Positions 9,257 through 17,129 of a DNA stretch of 64,000 bases are shown piece by piece. Within the stretch, counting starts at the first letter, position 1, and each line of letters begins with the position of its first letter. The stretch comes from Novosphingobium sp. 9U (lineage in GTDB: Bacteria > Pseudomonadota > Alphaproteobacteria > Sphingomonadales > Sphingomonadaceae), in NCBI RefSeq assembly GCF_902506425.1, contig NZ_LR732504.1, positions 310,001 to 374,000 of the forward strand, given 5' to 3'. The notes beneath the pieces were generated by a model. The model had not been told where the DNA came from and searched no databases. It worked only from the letters and a program-made list of their open reading frames with translations. The position numbers and the translations under genes were made by a program.

Positions 9257-9259
9257 GGA

Positions 9260-9487
9260 TTGAGGGTGGTGGAAGCGTTGCCGTCCACCGCCATCCGCGA
9301 CTTTCGCTACGATGCGCGAAGCCGCACACTCGACGTGACATTCGTGAGCGAGCGCCGGTACCGCTACATCGCAGTGCCGGCGGATGTCGCTGCGGCCTTC
9401 GAGATTGCCGAGTCGAAAGGCGGCTTCTTCAACGCGCGGATACGCGACGTTTTCGCGTTCAAGGAACTCACCCGCGGCCGCCCATAA
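9260..9487 (+). CDS. KTSC-domain protein
   Basis: 75 residues matching the small KTSC domain: ALPSTAIRDFRYDARSRTLDVTF, RYRYIAVPADVAAAFEIAESKGGFFNARIRD. KTSC domains are named for lysyl-tRNA-synthetase C-terminal-like proteins and are often encoded alone; the molecular role is unclear. The frame opens with TTG at 9260; GTG at 9266 or 9269 are equally possible starts. It directly follows the exported protein gene (four-base gap). Confidence 0.72.
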   Translation: MRVVEALPSTAIRDFRYDARSRTLDVTFVSERRYRYIAVPADVAAAFEIAESKGGFFNARIRDVFAFKELTRGRP

Positions 9488-9567
9488 CTCTGCCCATGTT
9501 ACTGGGGCGCTTGCTCCGGCCGCCGTGGCCATGCATCCTCCGCTGAGATAATCAGGGGGAACACAGG

Positions 9568-10002
9568 ATGCCTTACGCCACCAATCAGACGCTGATCTTC
9601 CTACCGGTGCTTGTCGTCGTGGCGCTCACGCTGGTGGGCTTCGTGCGAATGGCGACGGGCCGCGCGGCCGCGGTCAAGGCCGGGCACGATCCTGCTTTCT
9701 ACCGCGCCCACATCGGCACGCCCGAACCCGAACATGCCGCGGCTGGCGTTCGCCACTGGGACAACCTGTTCGAAGTGCCCACGCTCTTCTACGCAGGTTG
9801 CCTCGCGGCATTCGTACTGGGCGGCGTGACCGGCTGGGCCCTGGCCTTCGCCTGGGGGTTTGCCGTTGCGCGCGTTGTGCAGAGCCTGGTGCACATCACC
9901 TACAACAACCCCGGCCAGCGCGGCCTCGCCTTCGTGCTGGGCGTGCTGTTCGTCTTCGCGCTGTGGATCAACATCGCGCTGAAGGTGTTCGCGGGGCTTT
10001 GA
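9568..10002 (+). CDS. MAPEG-family membrane protein
   Basis: 144 residues with four hydrophobic segments and the MAPEG pattern: FLPVLVVVALTLVGFVRM, then a charged loop, HWDNLFEVPTLFYAGCLAAF and ARVVQSLVHITYNNPGQRGLAF. The family (membrane-associated proteins in eicosanoid and glutathione metabolism) often has glutathione-dependent activity, but bacterial members are mostly uncharacterised. It sits convergent to the serine palmitoyltransferase gene. Start ATG has a purine-rich GGGGGAACACAGG stretch upstream. Confidence 0.85.
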   Translation: MPYATNQTLIFLPVLVVVALTLVGFVRMATGRAAAVKAGHDPAFYRAHIGTPEPEHAAAGVRHWDNLFEVPTLFYAGCLAAFVLGGVTGWALAFAWGFAVARVVQSLVHITYNNPGQRGLAFVLGVLFVFALWINIALKVFAGL

Positions 10003-10016
10003 GCCGGGGTCGGCTA

Positions 10017-10041
10017 CTCCTCTCTCCGCCAGGGAGAGGAG
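10017..10041. repeat. short GC-rich hairpin of the CTCTCC/GGAGAG family
   Basis: CTCCTCTC (10017-10024) pairs with GAGAGGAG (10034-10041). It lies between the convergent MAPEG and spt genes, where it may help end transcription, though neither strand has a T-run after the stem. It resembles the short arms of the longer repeats at 24.4 and 31.8 kb. Confidence 0.6.
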
Positions 10042-10049
10042 AAAAGGCC

Positions 10050-11300
10050 TTAGAGAATCCCCGCTTTCGCGCCGGCCCGCTGGAACATGCCGATGATCTG
10101 CTGCACCTGCTCGGCCGAGTGCTCGGCACAGAGCGAGCAGCGCAGCAGCGTCATGTTGGCAGGCGTTGCCGGTGGGCGCGCGAGGTTCACGTAGAGCCCT
10201 TCATGCAGCAGCGCTTCCCACATCGCAGCGCCCCGCTCCAGGTCGGGCATGATCACCGAGATGATCGCGCTCTGCGGAGTCTCGGTGCCGAGCTGGAACC
10301 CGGCGTCCTTCAGCCCGCCGTGCAGCACGCGCGAGTTCTCCCACAAGTGCGCACGCTTGTCGGCCGCACCCATCAGCTTGCGGATCGAGGCGCAGGCGGT
10401 GGCGACAACGCTGGGCGGCAGGCTGGCGGTGAACACATACGGCCGGCAGACCAGGCGCATGATCTCGAACTTGGGGTGGTTCGAGACACAGAAGCCGCCC
10501 ACAGTACCGACCGACTTGGAGAAGGTGCCGATCACGAAGTCGACGTCGTCCAGGCAGCCCTGATCCTCGGCCACGCCGCGGCCGTTGGGACCGATGAAGC
10601 CCATCGAGTGCGCCTCGTCGACCAGGACCATGGCGCCGTACTTCTTGGCGACGGCAATCATCTCCTTAAGCGGGGCGATGTCGCCCATCATCGAGTAGAC
10701 GCCTTCCAGGATCACCAGCTTGCCGGCGCCCTCGGGAATGCGGCGCAGGCGCTTTTCCATCGCGTCGATGTCGTTGTGCTTGAACGGCACCACTTCGGCG
10801 TCGCCCATCTTGCAGCCGTCCCAGATGGAGGCGTGGCTGTCGATGTCGAGGACGATGTAGTCGCCCTTGCCCGCGATCGTGGAGATGATGCCCAAGTTCG
10901 CCTGATAGCCCGTGGAGAACACCATGGCGTGGTCCATGGCGTAGAACTCGCAGAGCGCCTGCTCGACCGCCTTGTGTCCGGCGTAGGTGCCGTTGAGCAC
11001 GCGGCTGCCGGTGGTGCCCGAGCCGTAGTCGATCAGCGCCTGCTTGCCCGCTTCGATCACGTCGGGGTCGAAGGTCATGCCCATGTAGTTGTAGGTGCCG
11101 AGCAGGATTGTCTCGCGCCCGTTGCAGATCGCCGTGGTGGGAGAGAGCACGCGCTCCATCACCAGTCCGAACGGATCCTCCACGCCCGAGGCCAGCAGGT
11201 TCTCGCGCATCTGGATCAGCGGGTCGAACTTGCTGAACAGGTCGCTCTGGCCGCCTTCCAGGGTCTGCGGCTGATCGGGTTGGCTCACGGCATCGGTCAT
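10050..11300 (-). CDS. spt: serine palmitoyltransferase
   Basis: 416 residues, a soluble homodimeric alpha-oxoamine synthase. PLP-binding features are H156 in DSHAS, D228 in DEAHS and Schiff-base K262 in TFSKSVGTVGG. These sit three residues before the equivalent H159 and K265 of the Sphingomonas paucimobilis enzyme. It condenses L-serine with an acyl thioester to 3-ketosphinganine, the first step of sphingolipid synthesis. The acyl carrier protein gene lies six bases upstream on the same strand, so the acyl donor may be acyl-ACP. Other oxoamine synthases (ALAS, KBL) are less likely because of this partner and the sequence. Confidence 0.93.
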   Translation of the reverse strand: MTDAVSQPDQPQTLEGGQSDLFSKFDPLIQMRENLLASGVEDPFGLVMERVLSPTTAICNGRETILLGTYNYMGMTFDPDVIEAGKQALIDYGSGTTGSRVLNGTYAGHKAVEQALCEFYAMDHAMVFSTGYQANLGIISTIAGKGDYIVLDIDSHASIWDGCKMGDAEVVPFKHNDIDAMEKRLRRIPEGAGKLVILEGVYSMMGDIAPLKEMIAVAKKYGAMVLVDEAHSMGFIGPNGRGVAEDQGCLDDVDFVIGTFSKSVGTVGGFCVSNHPKFEIMRLVCRPYVFTASLPPSVVATACASIRKLMGAADKRAHLWENSRVLHGGLKDAGFQLGTETPQSAIISVIMPDLERGAAMWEALLHEGLYVNLARPPATPANMTLLRCSLCAEHSAEQVQQIIGMFQRAGAKAGIL

Positions 11301-11306
11301 GTCAGA

Positions 11307-11546
11307 TCACCCCTTCAGCTTCACCACGGCGTCGACCAACTGGCCGTAGGTCTCGATCTCGGCCTGCGCGTTCATCGAGATGATGATGTCGAACTCGTCC
11401 TCGATCGCGGCGACGAAGTCCATCACGGTCAGGCTGTCGAACTCCAGGTCGTCGGTGAAGCGGGTGGCGTGGGTGATGGCGACGCCCTTCTTGTTGAAGG
11501 GCTCGATCAGGGCGTCGATGCGGGCCTTGGTGGCGTCGCGGTCCAT
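11307..11546 (-). CDS. acyl carrier protein of the sphingolipid pathway
   Basis: 79 residues, acidic four-helix carrier protein. The phosphopantetheine attachment motif is DSL with Ser38 (LEFDSLTVMDF). It starts six bases from spt and is transcribed first. Dedicated ACPs next to spt in sphingomonads and Caulobacter supply the acyl chain for ceramide synthesis, so this is probably such an ACP rather than the general fatty-acid AcpP. Start ATG at 11546. Confidence 0.9.
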   Translation of the reverse strand: MDRDATKARIDALIEPFNKKGVAITHATRFTDDLEFDSLTVMDFVAAIEDEFDIIISMNAQAEIETYGQLVDAVVKLKG

Positions 11547-11644
11547 GGTTTAACTCCAAATGTCTGGGCGGCGGTGTGGCCGCGGAATGGGGCGCAAAAG
11601 CGGCGGAGATGCCGTGAAGTCAAGTTCGCCAGCGCGACAAGTGC

Positions 11645-12007
11645 TCAAACCAACGCCCGCACCGCCTGCATGAACGGCCCGATCGAGACCGGCTTGGCCA
11701 GGTAACCCTCCGCACCCGCATCGCGAATGCGTTCCTCGTCGCCCTTGCCGGCGTAGGCGGTCACCGCCAGCACGGGAATCGCGCGCAAGGTGGCGTCCTT
11801 CTTGGCCGCCTCGATCAGGTCCAGCCCCGAGACATTTGGGAGCTGGATGTCCATGATGATCAGGTTGGGCACGAACTGCCGCGCCCGCTCCAGCGCATCG
11901 CGCCCGTCGGCGATCGGCTCCACCGCGAAGCCCTGGCTCTTGAGCACGTCGCAGAACAGCCTCCGGTTGAGGTCGTTGTCCTCGACAACGAGAATGCGCT
12001 TTGCCAT
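11645..12007 (-). CDS. divK: single-domain response regulator, DivK
   Basis: 120 residues comprising only a receiver domain: acidic pocket E9-D10, phospho-acceptor D53 (IIMDIQLP), T83 and K105. In alphaproteobacteria DivK relays signals from PleC/DivJ kinases through DivL to the CckA-CtrA cell-cycle network. The sequence MAKRILVVEDNDLNRRLFCDVL is characteristic. PleD, its usual neighbour, is not here. The gene is divergent from the DUF3572 gene and their 5' ends may overlap by 14 bases. Confidence 0.88.
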   Translation of the reverse strand: MAKRILVVEDNDLNRRLFCDVLKSQGFAVEPIADGRDALERARQFVPNLIIMDIQLPNVSGLDLIEAAKKDATLRAIPVLAVTAYAGKGDEERIRDAGAEGYLAKPVSIGPFMQAVRALV

Positions 12008-12341
12008 TCGCTCTTGCGACCACCATCTAGTTGTTGCTGCCCTCTATGGCACCCAAGCGAGGCTGACAATTCTCAAGCAACCTGCACCGCAATCCGACCC
12101 GCAGACCCTGGCGCTCAATGCGCTGGGATGGATTATCGTCGACGAAGAGCGTGCCGAGCGCTTCCTGTCGCTGACCGGCCTCACCCCCGACGAGCTGCGC
12201 GCTTCGATCGGTTACCCTTCGACCCTGGCTGCCGTGCTGGACTTCCTGTGCAGCCACGAGCCCGATCTCGTCGCCGCCGCCGACGCGATCGGCTGCCGCC
12301 CGCAAGACCTGGTCGCCGCGCGTGAAAGGCTTGCCGCATGA
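11994..12341 (+). CDS. DUF3572-family protein, start uncertain
   Basis: The conserved part is QTLALNALGWIIVDEERAERF and LAAVLDFLCSHEPDLVAAADAIG, typical of small alphaproteobacterial DUF3572 proteins. Function is unknown. The only canonical in-frame start nearby is ATG at 11994, which would overlap the first 14 bases of divK. A CTG at 12063 just ahead of the conserved region could be the real start, giving 92 residues. The stop overlaps the start of the HAD gene (ATGA), so translation is probably coupled. Confidence 0.7.
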   Translation: MRFAIRSCDHHLVVAALYGTQARLTILKQPAPQSDPQTLALNALGWIIVDEERAERFLSLTGLTPDELRASIGYPSTLAAVLDFLCSHEPDLVAAADAIGCRPQDLVAARERLAA

Positions 12342-12991
12342 CTGACGTGACACAGGGCCGCCCGCTGGTGATCACCGACTGCGACGAAGTGCTGCTTTAT
12401 ATGATCTCGCACTTTCGCGACTGGCTGGCCGAGGAGGAGGGCATCACCTTCGACATGGCGCGGCACGATTTCGTCTCCGCCATGCGCCACACTGATTCGG
12501 GCGAGCTAGTGCCGCAAGACCAGATCTGGGCGCTGCTCAACCGCTTCTTCGACGATCAGATGCACCGTCAGACACCCGTCACCGGCGCGATCGAAGCGAT
12601 CAAGGCGCTGCACGAGGAAGCGGACGTGGTGGTGCTGACCAACCTCATGGACTTCCGCCAGGAAGCGCGCACCCGGCAGCTGCTGGAGCATGGCCTGGAC
12701 CTCAAGGTCTACACCAACCAGGGGCCGAAAGGCCCCGCCCTGCAAAAGATCCTCGACGAGTACCGCCCCAGCCGCGCGGTGTTCATCGACGACTTGCCGC
12801 AGCACCACGACTCCGTCGCCGAAATCGCGCCGCAGGTCGCGCGCTTGCACTTGTGCGCAGAGCCGCTGATCGCCCCCAACATCACCTGCGCCTTCGAGGC
12901 CGGGCATGCCCACGCGCGGATCGATTCCTGGGAGAAGGCTCTCCCCTGGATCCGCGCCCAGCTCCATGACGAACAGAAGGAACCTGCATGA
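12338..12991 (+). CDS. HAD-superfamily hydrolase
   Basis: 217 residues. Motif I is TDCDEVL with nucleophile D14 and acid/base D16; a motif II threonine sits in VVVLTNL, a motif III lysine in NQGPKGPAL and a motif IV acidic pair in FIDDLPQHHDS. A helical cap lies between motifs I and II. HAD enzymes mostly remove phosphate from small metabolites; the substrate here is unknown. It is coupled by four-base overlaps to the gene before and to ridA after it. Confidence 0.85.
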   Translation: MTDVTQGRPLVITDCDEVLLYMISHFRDWLAEEEGITFDMARHDFVSAMRHTDSGELVPQDQIWALLNRFFDDQMHRQTPVTGAIEAIKALHEEADVVVLTNLMDFRQEARTRQLLEHGLDLKVYTNQGPKGPALQKILDEYRPSRAVFIDDLPQHHDSVAEIAPQVARLHLCAEPLIAPNITCAFEAGHAHARIDSWEKALPWIRAQLHDEQKEPA

Positions 12992-13452
12992 GCGAGATCG
13001 AAGCCCGGCTTGAAGCGCTCGGCCTGACTTTGCCCGAGCCTGCCGCGCCCGTCGCCGCCTACGTGCCGGTGGTGATCGCGGGGGGCCTCGCCCATGTCTC
13101 CGGCCAACTGCCGTTCGTCGAAGGCAAGCTGGTGACCGGCCGCCTGGGCGAGGACGTCAGCCTGGAGCAAGGCGTGCTGGCCGCGCAGGCGTGCGGCGTG
13201 ATGATCCTGGCGCAGCTCAAGAAGGCGCTGGGTTCGCTCGACCGAGTGGATCAGGTCGTCAAGCTGGGCGGCTTCGTGAACTCGACCGGCAGCTTCACCG
13301 ATCAGCCCAAGGTGATCAACGGCGCATCCGAGCTGATGGCGGCAGTGTTCGGCGATGCCGGCCAGCATGCGCGCAGCGCCGTCAGCGTGCCCTCGCTACC
13401 GTTGGGCGCAGCCGTGGAAGTCGACGCGATTGTTTCCGTTAAGCCTGCTTGA
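12988..13452 (+). CDS. RidA-family protein
   Basis: 154 residues of the YjgF/YER057c/UK114 family: the AHVSGQLPFVEGKL core, LAQLKKALGSLDRVDQVVKLGGFVNSTG, and RSAVSVPSLPLGAAVEVDAIVS, including the conserved arginine (R in HARSAV). Canonical RidA hydrolyses reactive enamine/imine products of PLP enzymes. This is the longer subfamily of about 150 residues, whose activity is less certain. Its start overlaps the HAD stop (ATGA). Confidence 0.9.
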   Translation: MSEIEARLEALGLTLPEPAAPVAAYVPVVIAGGLAHVSGQLPFVEGKLVTGRLGEDVSLEQGVLAAQACGVMILAQLKKALGSLDRVDQVVKLGGFVNSTGSFTDQPKVINGASELMAAVFGDAGQHARSAVSVPSLPLGAAVEVDAIVSVKPA

Positions 13453-14218
13453 CCGCTGGCGCGCGCCGCCGCCTGATCCGCGCAAGGTCGAGTGGGTCGG
13501 CGCGCAGGACTATGCGCACCGCGGGCTGCATGGAGCCGGCGTACCCGAGAACTCGCTTGCCGCATTCCAAGCAGCGGTCGAGGCCAGACTCGGCATCGAG
13601 CTGGACGTGCAACGGTCGAGCGACGGGCAAGCCGTGGTGTTCCATGATGCCGAGCTTGCGCGGCTCACCGGCGAGACCGGAGAACTTGCGCGGTTCAGTG
13701 CAGACCAGCTCGGCCGCATCGCGTTGGCCGGCACCGACCAGACCATTCCCACCTTGCGACAGGTGCTCTCGCGGATCGGCGGCCGTGTCCCCGTGCTGAT
13801 CGAAATCAAGACGCGCCGTGGCGATCGTGTCGCCGCCTTGTGCCTCGCCGTGCGTCGAGTGCTGGAGGGCTATACCGGCCAGCATGCGGTCATCAGCTTC
13901 GACCCGCGCGTGTCACGCTGGTACTTCCGCCACTCGCGCCACACTGTCCGCGCGCTGACCATCAGCGAGGGCGAGGACCGCGCGCTCGCCGGCATGATCC
14001 GGCGCCGCCTAGCGCTGTGGCATGCGCGGCCCGACTTCCTGACGTACGATATCCGCGACTTGCCCAGCCGATTCGCCGCGCGTCAGCGTGCCCGGGGCTT
14101 GCCGATCGTCGCCTGGACCATCGCCACTGCGGCCCATCGGGAGCGTGCGACACACTACGCCGACGCGGACATCATCGAAGGCGAAGGCATAGCACCCTCT
14201 GAGGAAACCGGCGCGTGA
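13430..14218 (+). CDS. glycerophosphodiester phosphodiesterase
   Basis: About 262 residues from a TTG start. GDPD TIM-barrel motifs are present: AHRGLHGAGVPENSLAAF (catalytic His-Arg), ELDVQRSSDGQAVVFHD (metal ligands and second His) and LIEIKT. It cleaves glycerophosphodiesters to glycerol-3-phosphate and an alcohol. No signal peptide is visible, so it is probably cytoplasmic. The only in-frame start near the family N-terminus is TTG 13430, preceded by GAAG and overlapping the ridA stop by 23 bases. The end overlaps the next gene (GTGA). Confidence 0.85.
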   Translation: MFPLSLLDRWRAPPPDPRKVEWVGAQDYAHRGLHGAGVPENSLAAFQAAVEARLGIELDVQRSSDGQAVVFHDAELARLTGETGELARFSADQLGRIALAGTDQTIPTLRQVLSRIGGRVPVLIEIKTRRGDRVAALCLAVRRVLEGYTGQHAVISFDPRVSRWYFRHSRHTVRALTISEGEDRALAGMIRRRLALWHARPDFLTYDIRDLPSRFAARQRARGLPIVAWTIATAAHRERATHYADADIIEGEGIAPSEETGA

Positions 14219-15354
14219 GCGGCGGCGAACTCATTGCCAAGGTCGCGTCGGGCGTCTCGGCGCTGCCTGCCGACGAATGGGATGCGCTGACCGACGGCAC
14301 CAATCCTTTCGTCAGCCACGCGTTCCTGTCGGCACTCGAAGATTCGCGCAGTGTTGGCGGGCGCAGCGGCTGGTCGGCCTCGCCGATCGTGATCGAGGAT
14401 GCGCAGGGCCGGATCGCCGGCGCCCTGCCCGCGTACTTGAAAGATCACAGCCAGGGCGAATACGTCTTCGACCACGCCTGGGCCGATGCCTGGCATCGCG
14501 CCGGCGGCCACTACTACCCCAAGCTGCAGATCGCCGCACCGTTCACGCCCGCGACCGGCCCGCGCATCTTGACGCGGGACCCCCAGCTGTCGCTGCCGCT
14601 GGTGCGCGCGGCCGAGGCGCTGTGCGTGCAGAGCGGCCTATCCTCGGCCCACGCCACCTTCATTACCCCCGATCAGGTGTCCCTGTTCGAGCAAGCTGGC
14701 TGGCTCCTGCGCGAGGACACCCAGTTCCATTGGGAAAACCGCGGCTACAGCACCTTCGACGACTTCCTGGAGGCGCTGTCCTCGCGCAAGCGCAAGGATT
14801 TGCGCAAGGAGCGGGCCAAAGCGCAGGAAGGCGTGACGATCCGGGCGCTGACCGGCGTTGACCTCAAGGAGGAACACTGGGACGCGTTCTGGCAGTTCTA
14901 TCAGGACACGGGGCAGCGCAAGTGGGGCAGCCCCTACCTGACGCGCAAGGCGTTCTCGCTGCTGGGCGAGCGGATGGCGGACCAGATCCTGCTGGTGCTC
15001 GCCTACGACGAGGACCAGCCGATCGCCGGCGCGCTGAACTTCATCGGTGGGGACGCGCTCTATGGGCGGTACTGGGGCGCGCTGGTCGACAAGCCGTTCC
15101 TGCACTTCGAGTTGTGCTACTACCAAGCGATCGACGCTGCCATCGCGCTCGGGCTGTCACGCGTCGAGGCGGGCGCGCAGGGCGGGCACAAGCTGGCGCG
15201 CGGCTACGAACCGGTGGCGACGGTGTCCGCGCACTACATCGTGCACGAGGGCTTCCGAGAAGCGGTGAGCGACTTCCTTCAGCGCGAGCGCGAAGGCGCG
15301 GCGCAGGAGCGGATGTGGCTGGGCGAACGTACGCCGTTCAAGCGGGAAGGCTGA
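14215..15354 (+). CDS. FemAB-like / peptidogalycan-type GNAT protein (DUF482)
   Basis: 379 residues, GTG start overlapping the previous stop. Family features are NPFVSHAFLSALEDSRSVG near the start, KDHSQGEYVFDHAWADA, YYPKLQIAAPFTPATGPRIL, SSRKRKDLRKERAKA and LYGRYWGALVDKPFLHFELCYYQAIDAAI. This is the PF04339 group of the GNAT superfamily, often annotated as peptidogalycan biosynthesis; true substrates are not established. It ends the five-gene overlapping run that begins with the DUF3572 gene. Confidence 0.85.
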   Translation: MSGGELIAKVASGVSALPADEWDALTDGTNPFVSHAFLSALEDSRSVGGRSGWSASPIVIEDAQGRIAGALPAYLKDHSQGEYVFDHAWADAWHRAGGHYYPKLQIAAPFTPATGPRILTRDPQLSLPLVRAAEALCVQSGLSSAHATFITPDQVSLFEQAGWLLREDTQFHWENRGYSTFDDFLEALSSRKRKDLRKERAKAQEGVTIRALTGVDLKEEHWDAFWQFYQDTGQRKWGSPYLTRKAFSLLGERMADQILLVLAYDEDQPIAGALNFIGGDALYGRYWGALVDKPFLHFELCYYQAIDAAIALGLSRVEAGAQGGHKLARGYEPVATVSAHYIVHEGFREAVSDFLQREREGAAQERMWLGERTPFKREG

Positions 15355-15365
15355 ACGCCGCCTCA

Positions 15366-15491
15366 ATCCTCCCCTGCAAGGGGAGGTGGCATCCGCGTTA
15401 GCGGATGACGGAGGGGTGTCCCGCTATCGAGAGGGTGTCACCCCTCCACCACTCGCTTTGCGAGCGGTCCCCTCCCCTTGCAGGGGAGGAT
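15366..15491. repeat. multi-hairpin intergenic repeat element
   Basis: The ends are perfect 21-base inverted repeats (15366-15386 and 15471-15491), and each end also folds on itself as CCTCCCCT/AGGGGAGG. Inside are CATCCGC-GTTA-GCGGATG (15390-15407), GGAGGGGTG pairing with CACCCCTCC (15410-15418, 15439-15447) and CTCGC-TTT-GCGAG (15452-15464). It lies between convergent genes. A related element is at 38.8 kb, which shares the CCCCTCCACCAC and GGCGGTCCCC blocks in part. Confidence 0.8.
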
Positions 15492-15505
15492 CCAAGTCGA
15501 AATGC

Positions 15506-15847
15506 TCACGCCGCCTTGCGGGTCGTGCTTGCCAGCCACTCGCGCGCGCGGCGCTGCGCTTCGGCAATCTCGCGGGCGGTCATCTCGTCGGCGATGTCGG
15601 CGCGGCACATGGCGGCTTCCTCGTGGCCGGCGACGGCGGCGAGGTTGAACCACTTGTGCGCCTCGATCAGGTCGCAATCGACGCCGTGGCTGCCGGTCGA
15701 GAAAGCGACGCCAAGGTCATAGTAGGCGCTGACATCCCCTTGCGCAGCCGAGGCCAGGCAGGTCGCGACAAGCGCGTCCTCGATGTCGCGGGCATTGGCG
15801 GGGGTGGCCCCCGCGATCAGGTCTTGGTTAATCCAGGCGATGCTCAT
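15506..15847 (-). CDS. Sel1-like repeat protein
   Basis: 113 residues. The core AQGDVSAYYDLGVAFSTGSHGVDCDLIEAHKWFNLAAVAGHEEAA is a Sel1 repeat (a TPR-like helix pair for protein contacts). The C-terminus (REIAEAQRRAREWLAS) is charged and helical. No signal peptide. The frame extends further upstream, but the ATG at 15847 gives a compact start. It is divergent from dksA across a 295-base region that contains a small CCGG hairpin and no evident gene. Partner unknown. Confidence 0.82.
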   Translation of the reverse strand: MSIAWINQDLIAGATPANARDIEDALVATCLASAAQGDVSAYYDLGVAFSTGSHGVDCDLIEAHKWFNLAAVAGHEEAAMCRADIADEMTAREIAEAQRRAREWLASTTRKAA

Positions 15848-16142
15848 GGAACTGTACCCCGATCCGCGGGCGCGACCACTCGGCCCTCCGGTCCTAGGCA
15901 GACTCTGCCTTCGCATGCTCAACAAACGGTTAACGCGATAAATTAATCTGTGGGACATTCTCGCCGTGCGAACGATGCATCCGCAAACAGGTGCATTTTC
16001 GTACACCCTGCGCATCAACGCTTGTGTGCGTTAACACCCCCAATTATAGGCGCGCTCAACCTGGGATGCGGGGGACCACCGGCCAAAACCGGGGTTGCAG
16101 GGCGTCGCCGTTCCGGGATGAGAACCTTGCGGAGTTCATCAC

Positions 16143-16601
16143 ATGGCGACGGCCCTAGCAGACGAAATCGACGTACTGGCCAAGGCGAAACGCGAGATCG
16201 GCGGCGCTTACGTGCCCTCCGACGACGAAGCCTACATGTCCGAAGCGCAGCAGGATTATTTCCGCAAGCTGCTGATGGCTTGGAAGCGGCTGATCCTCCA
16301 CGCATCGGCCGGAACCCTGCAGCAGCTGCAGGACGGCCCCATCCGGGAGCCCGATCTCAACGATCGCGCTTCCAGCGAGACCGATTGGGGCATCGAGCTG
16401 CGCACGCGCGACCGCCAGCGCAAGCTGATCGCCAAGATCGATTCCGCCCTGCGCCGGATCGAGGAAGGCGAATACGGCTATTGCGAAGTCACCGGCGAGC
16501 CGATCGGCCTCGGCCGCCTCATCGCCCGCCCGATCGCGACGATGACGGTCGAAGCGCAGCAAGCGCACGAGCGCCGCGAAAAGGTCTCGCGCGACGACTG
16601 A
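16143..16601 (+). CDS. dksA: RNA polymerase-binding transcription factor DksA
   Basis: 152 residues: two coiled-coil helices with the secondary-channel tip (LNDRASSETDWGIELRTRDRQRKLIAKIDSAL), then the globular end GEYGYCEVTGEPIGLGRLIARPIATMTVEAQQAHERREK. Only one of the four classical zinc cysteines is present, as in other alphaproteobacterial DksA proteins. With ppGpp it inhibits rRNA promoters and activates amino-acid genes. ATG has GGAG eight bases upstream. A small hairpin (ACCACCGG/CCGGGGT, about 16076-16096) precedes it. Confidence 0.93.
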   Translation: MATALADEIDVLAKAKREIGGAYVPSDDEAYMSEAQQDYFRKLLMAWKRLILHASAGTLQQLQDGPIREPDLNDRASSETDWGIELRTRDRQRKLIAKIDSALRRIEEGEYGYCEVTGEPIGLGRLIARPIATMTVEAQQAHERREKVSRDD

Positions 16602-16722
16602 GCCGCCGTTTCGACAACAAGCGGTTAAACGTTTTTTTGCGCTTGTGCGTTAGGATCGCAGGCGACGGCGCTCCAGTGTGGTGACGCCGCGTCGAACTCG
16701 AGATGCCCGAGACGCATTCGGG

Positions 16723-17091
16723 ATGGAGCCCATGGACGGAAGCGAAAATAGGCAGATCGCGCGCGACAGCCTGTTTCTCATGGCCGAACTGCGTGTCGAA
16801 GGCGGCGCCAGCGAGTACCGCGTCAAGGTGCGCAACTTGTCCGAAGGCGGCATGATGGGCGAAGGCGACGCGCGCGTGCTGCGCGGCGACCTCGTCGAAG
16901 TGAACCTGCGCAGCATCGGCTGGGTCAAGGGCTCGGTCGCCTGGGTTCAGGAAAGCCGCTTCGGCGTCGCCTTCCTCGAACCCATTGATCCGCGCCTGGC
17001 CCGCATTAAGCCGAGCTCCGAAGGCGATTCGGCCCCGCGCTTCACCCGCAACCACCAGCCCGCGACACCCGGCCAGGTCCGCAAGGTCTAG
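16723..17091 (+). CDS. PilZ-domain protein
   Basis: About 122 residues. The PilZ barrel is visible: ARDSLFLMAELRVEGGASEYRVKVRNLSEGGMMGEGDARVLRGDLVEVNLRSIGWVKGSVAWVQESRFGVAFLEPID. The NLSEGGMMGE segment corresponds to the DxSxxG-type c-di-GMP motif, but the first conserved residue is Asn. The usual N-terminal RxxxR is reduced to one Arg. Binding of c-di-GMP is therefore doubtful. Starts at 16723 and 16732 are both possible. A seven-T run lies at 16632-16638, between dksA and this gene. Confidence 0.82.
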   Translation: MEPMDGSENRQIARDSLFLMAELRVEGGASEYRVKVRNLSEGGMMGEGDARVLRGDLVEVNLRSIGWVKGSVAWVQESRFGVAFLEPIDPRLARIKPSSEGDSAPRFTRNHQPATPGQVRKV

Positions 17092-17129
17092 CCCAAGGTC
17101 TAGCCTAGGCGATCGTGTCCGAGGCGCCG

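Noticed and set aside
9798..11705. Long plus-strand open frame opposite spt and acp
   Set aside because: Composition is His/Asp/Arg-rich, as expected for the antisense of a GC-rich gene, with no domain; the opposite strand carries clear spt and acp.
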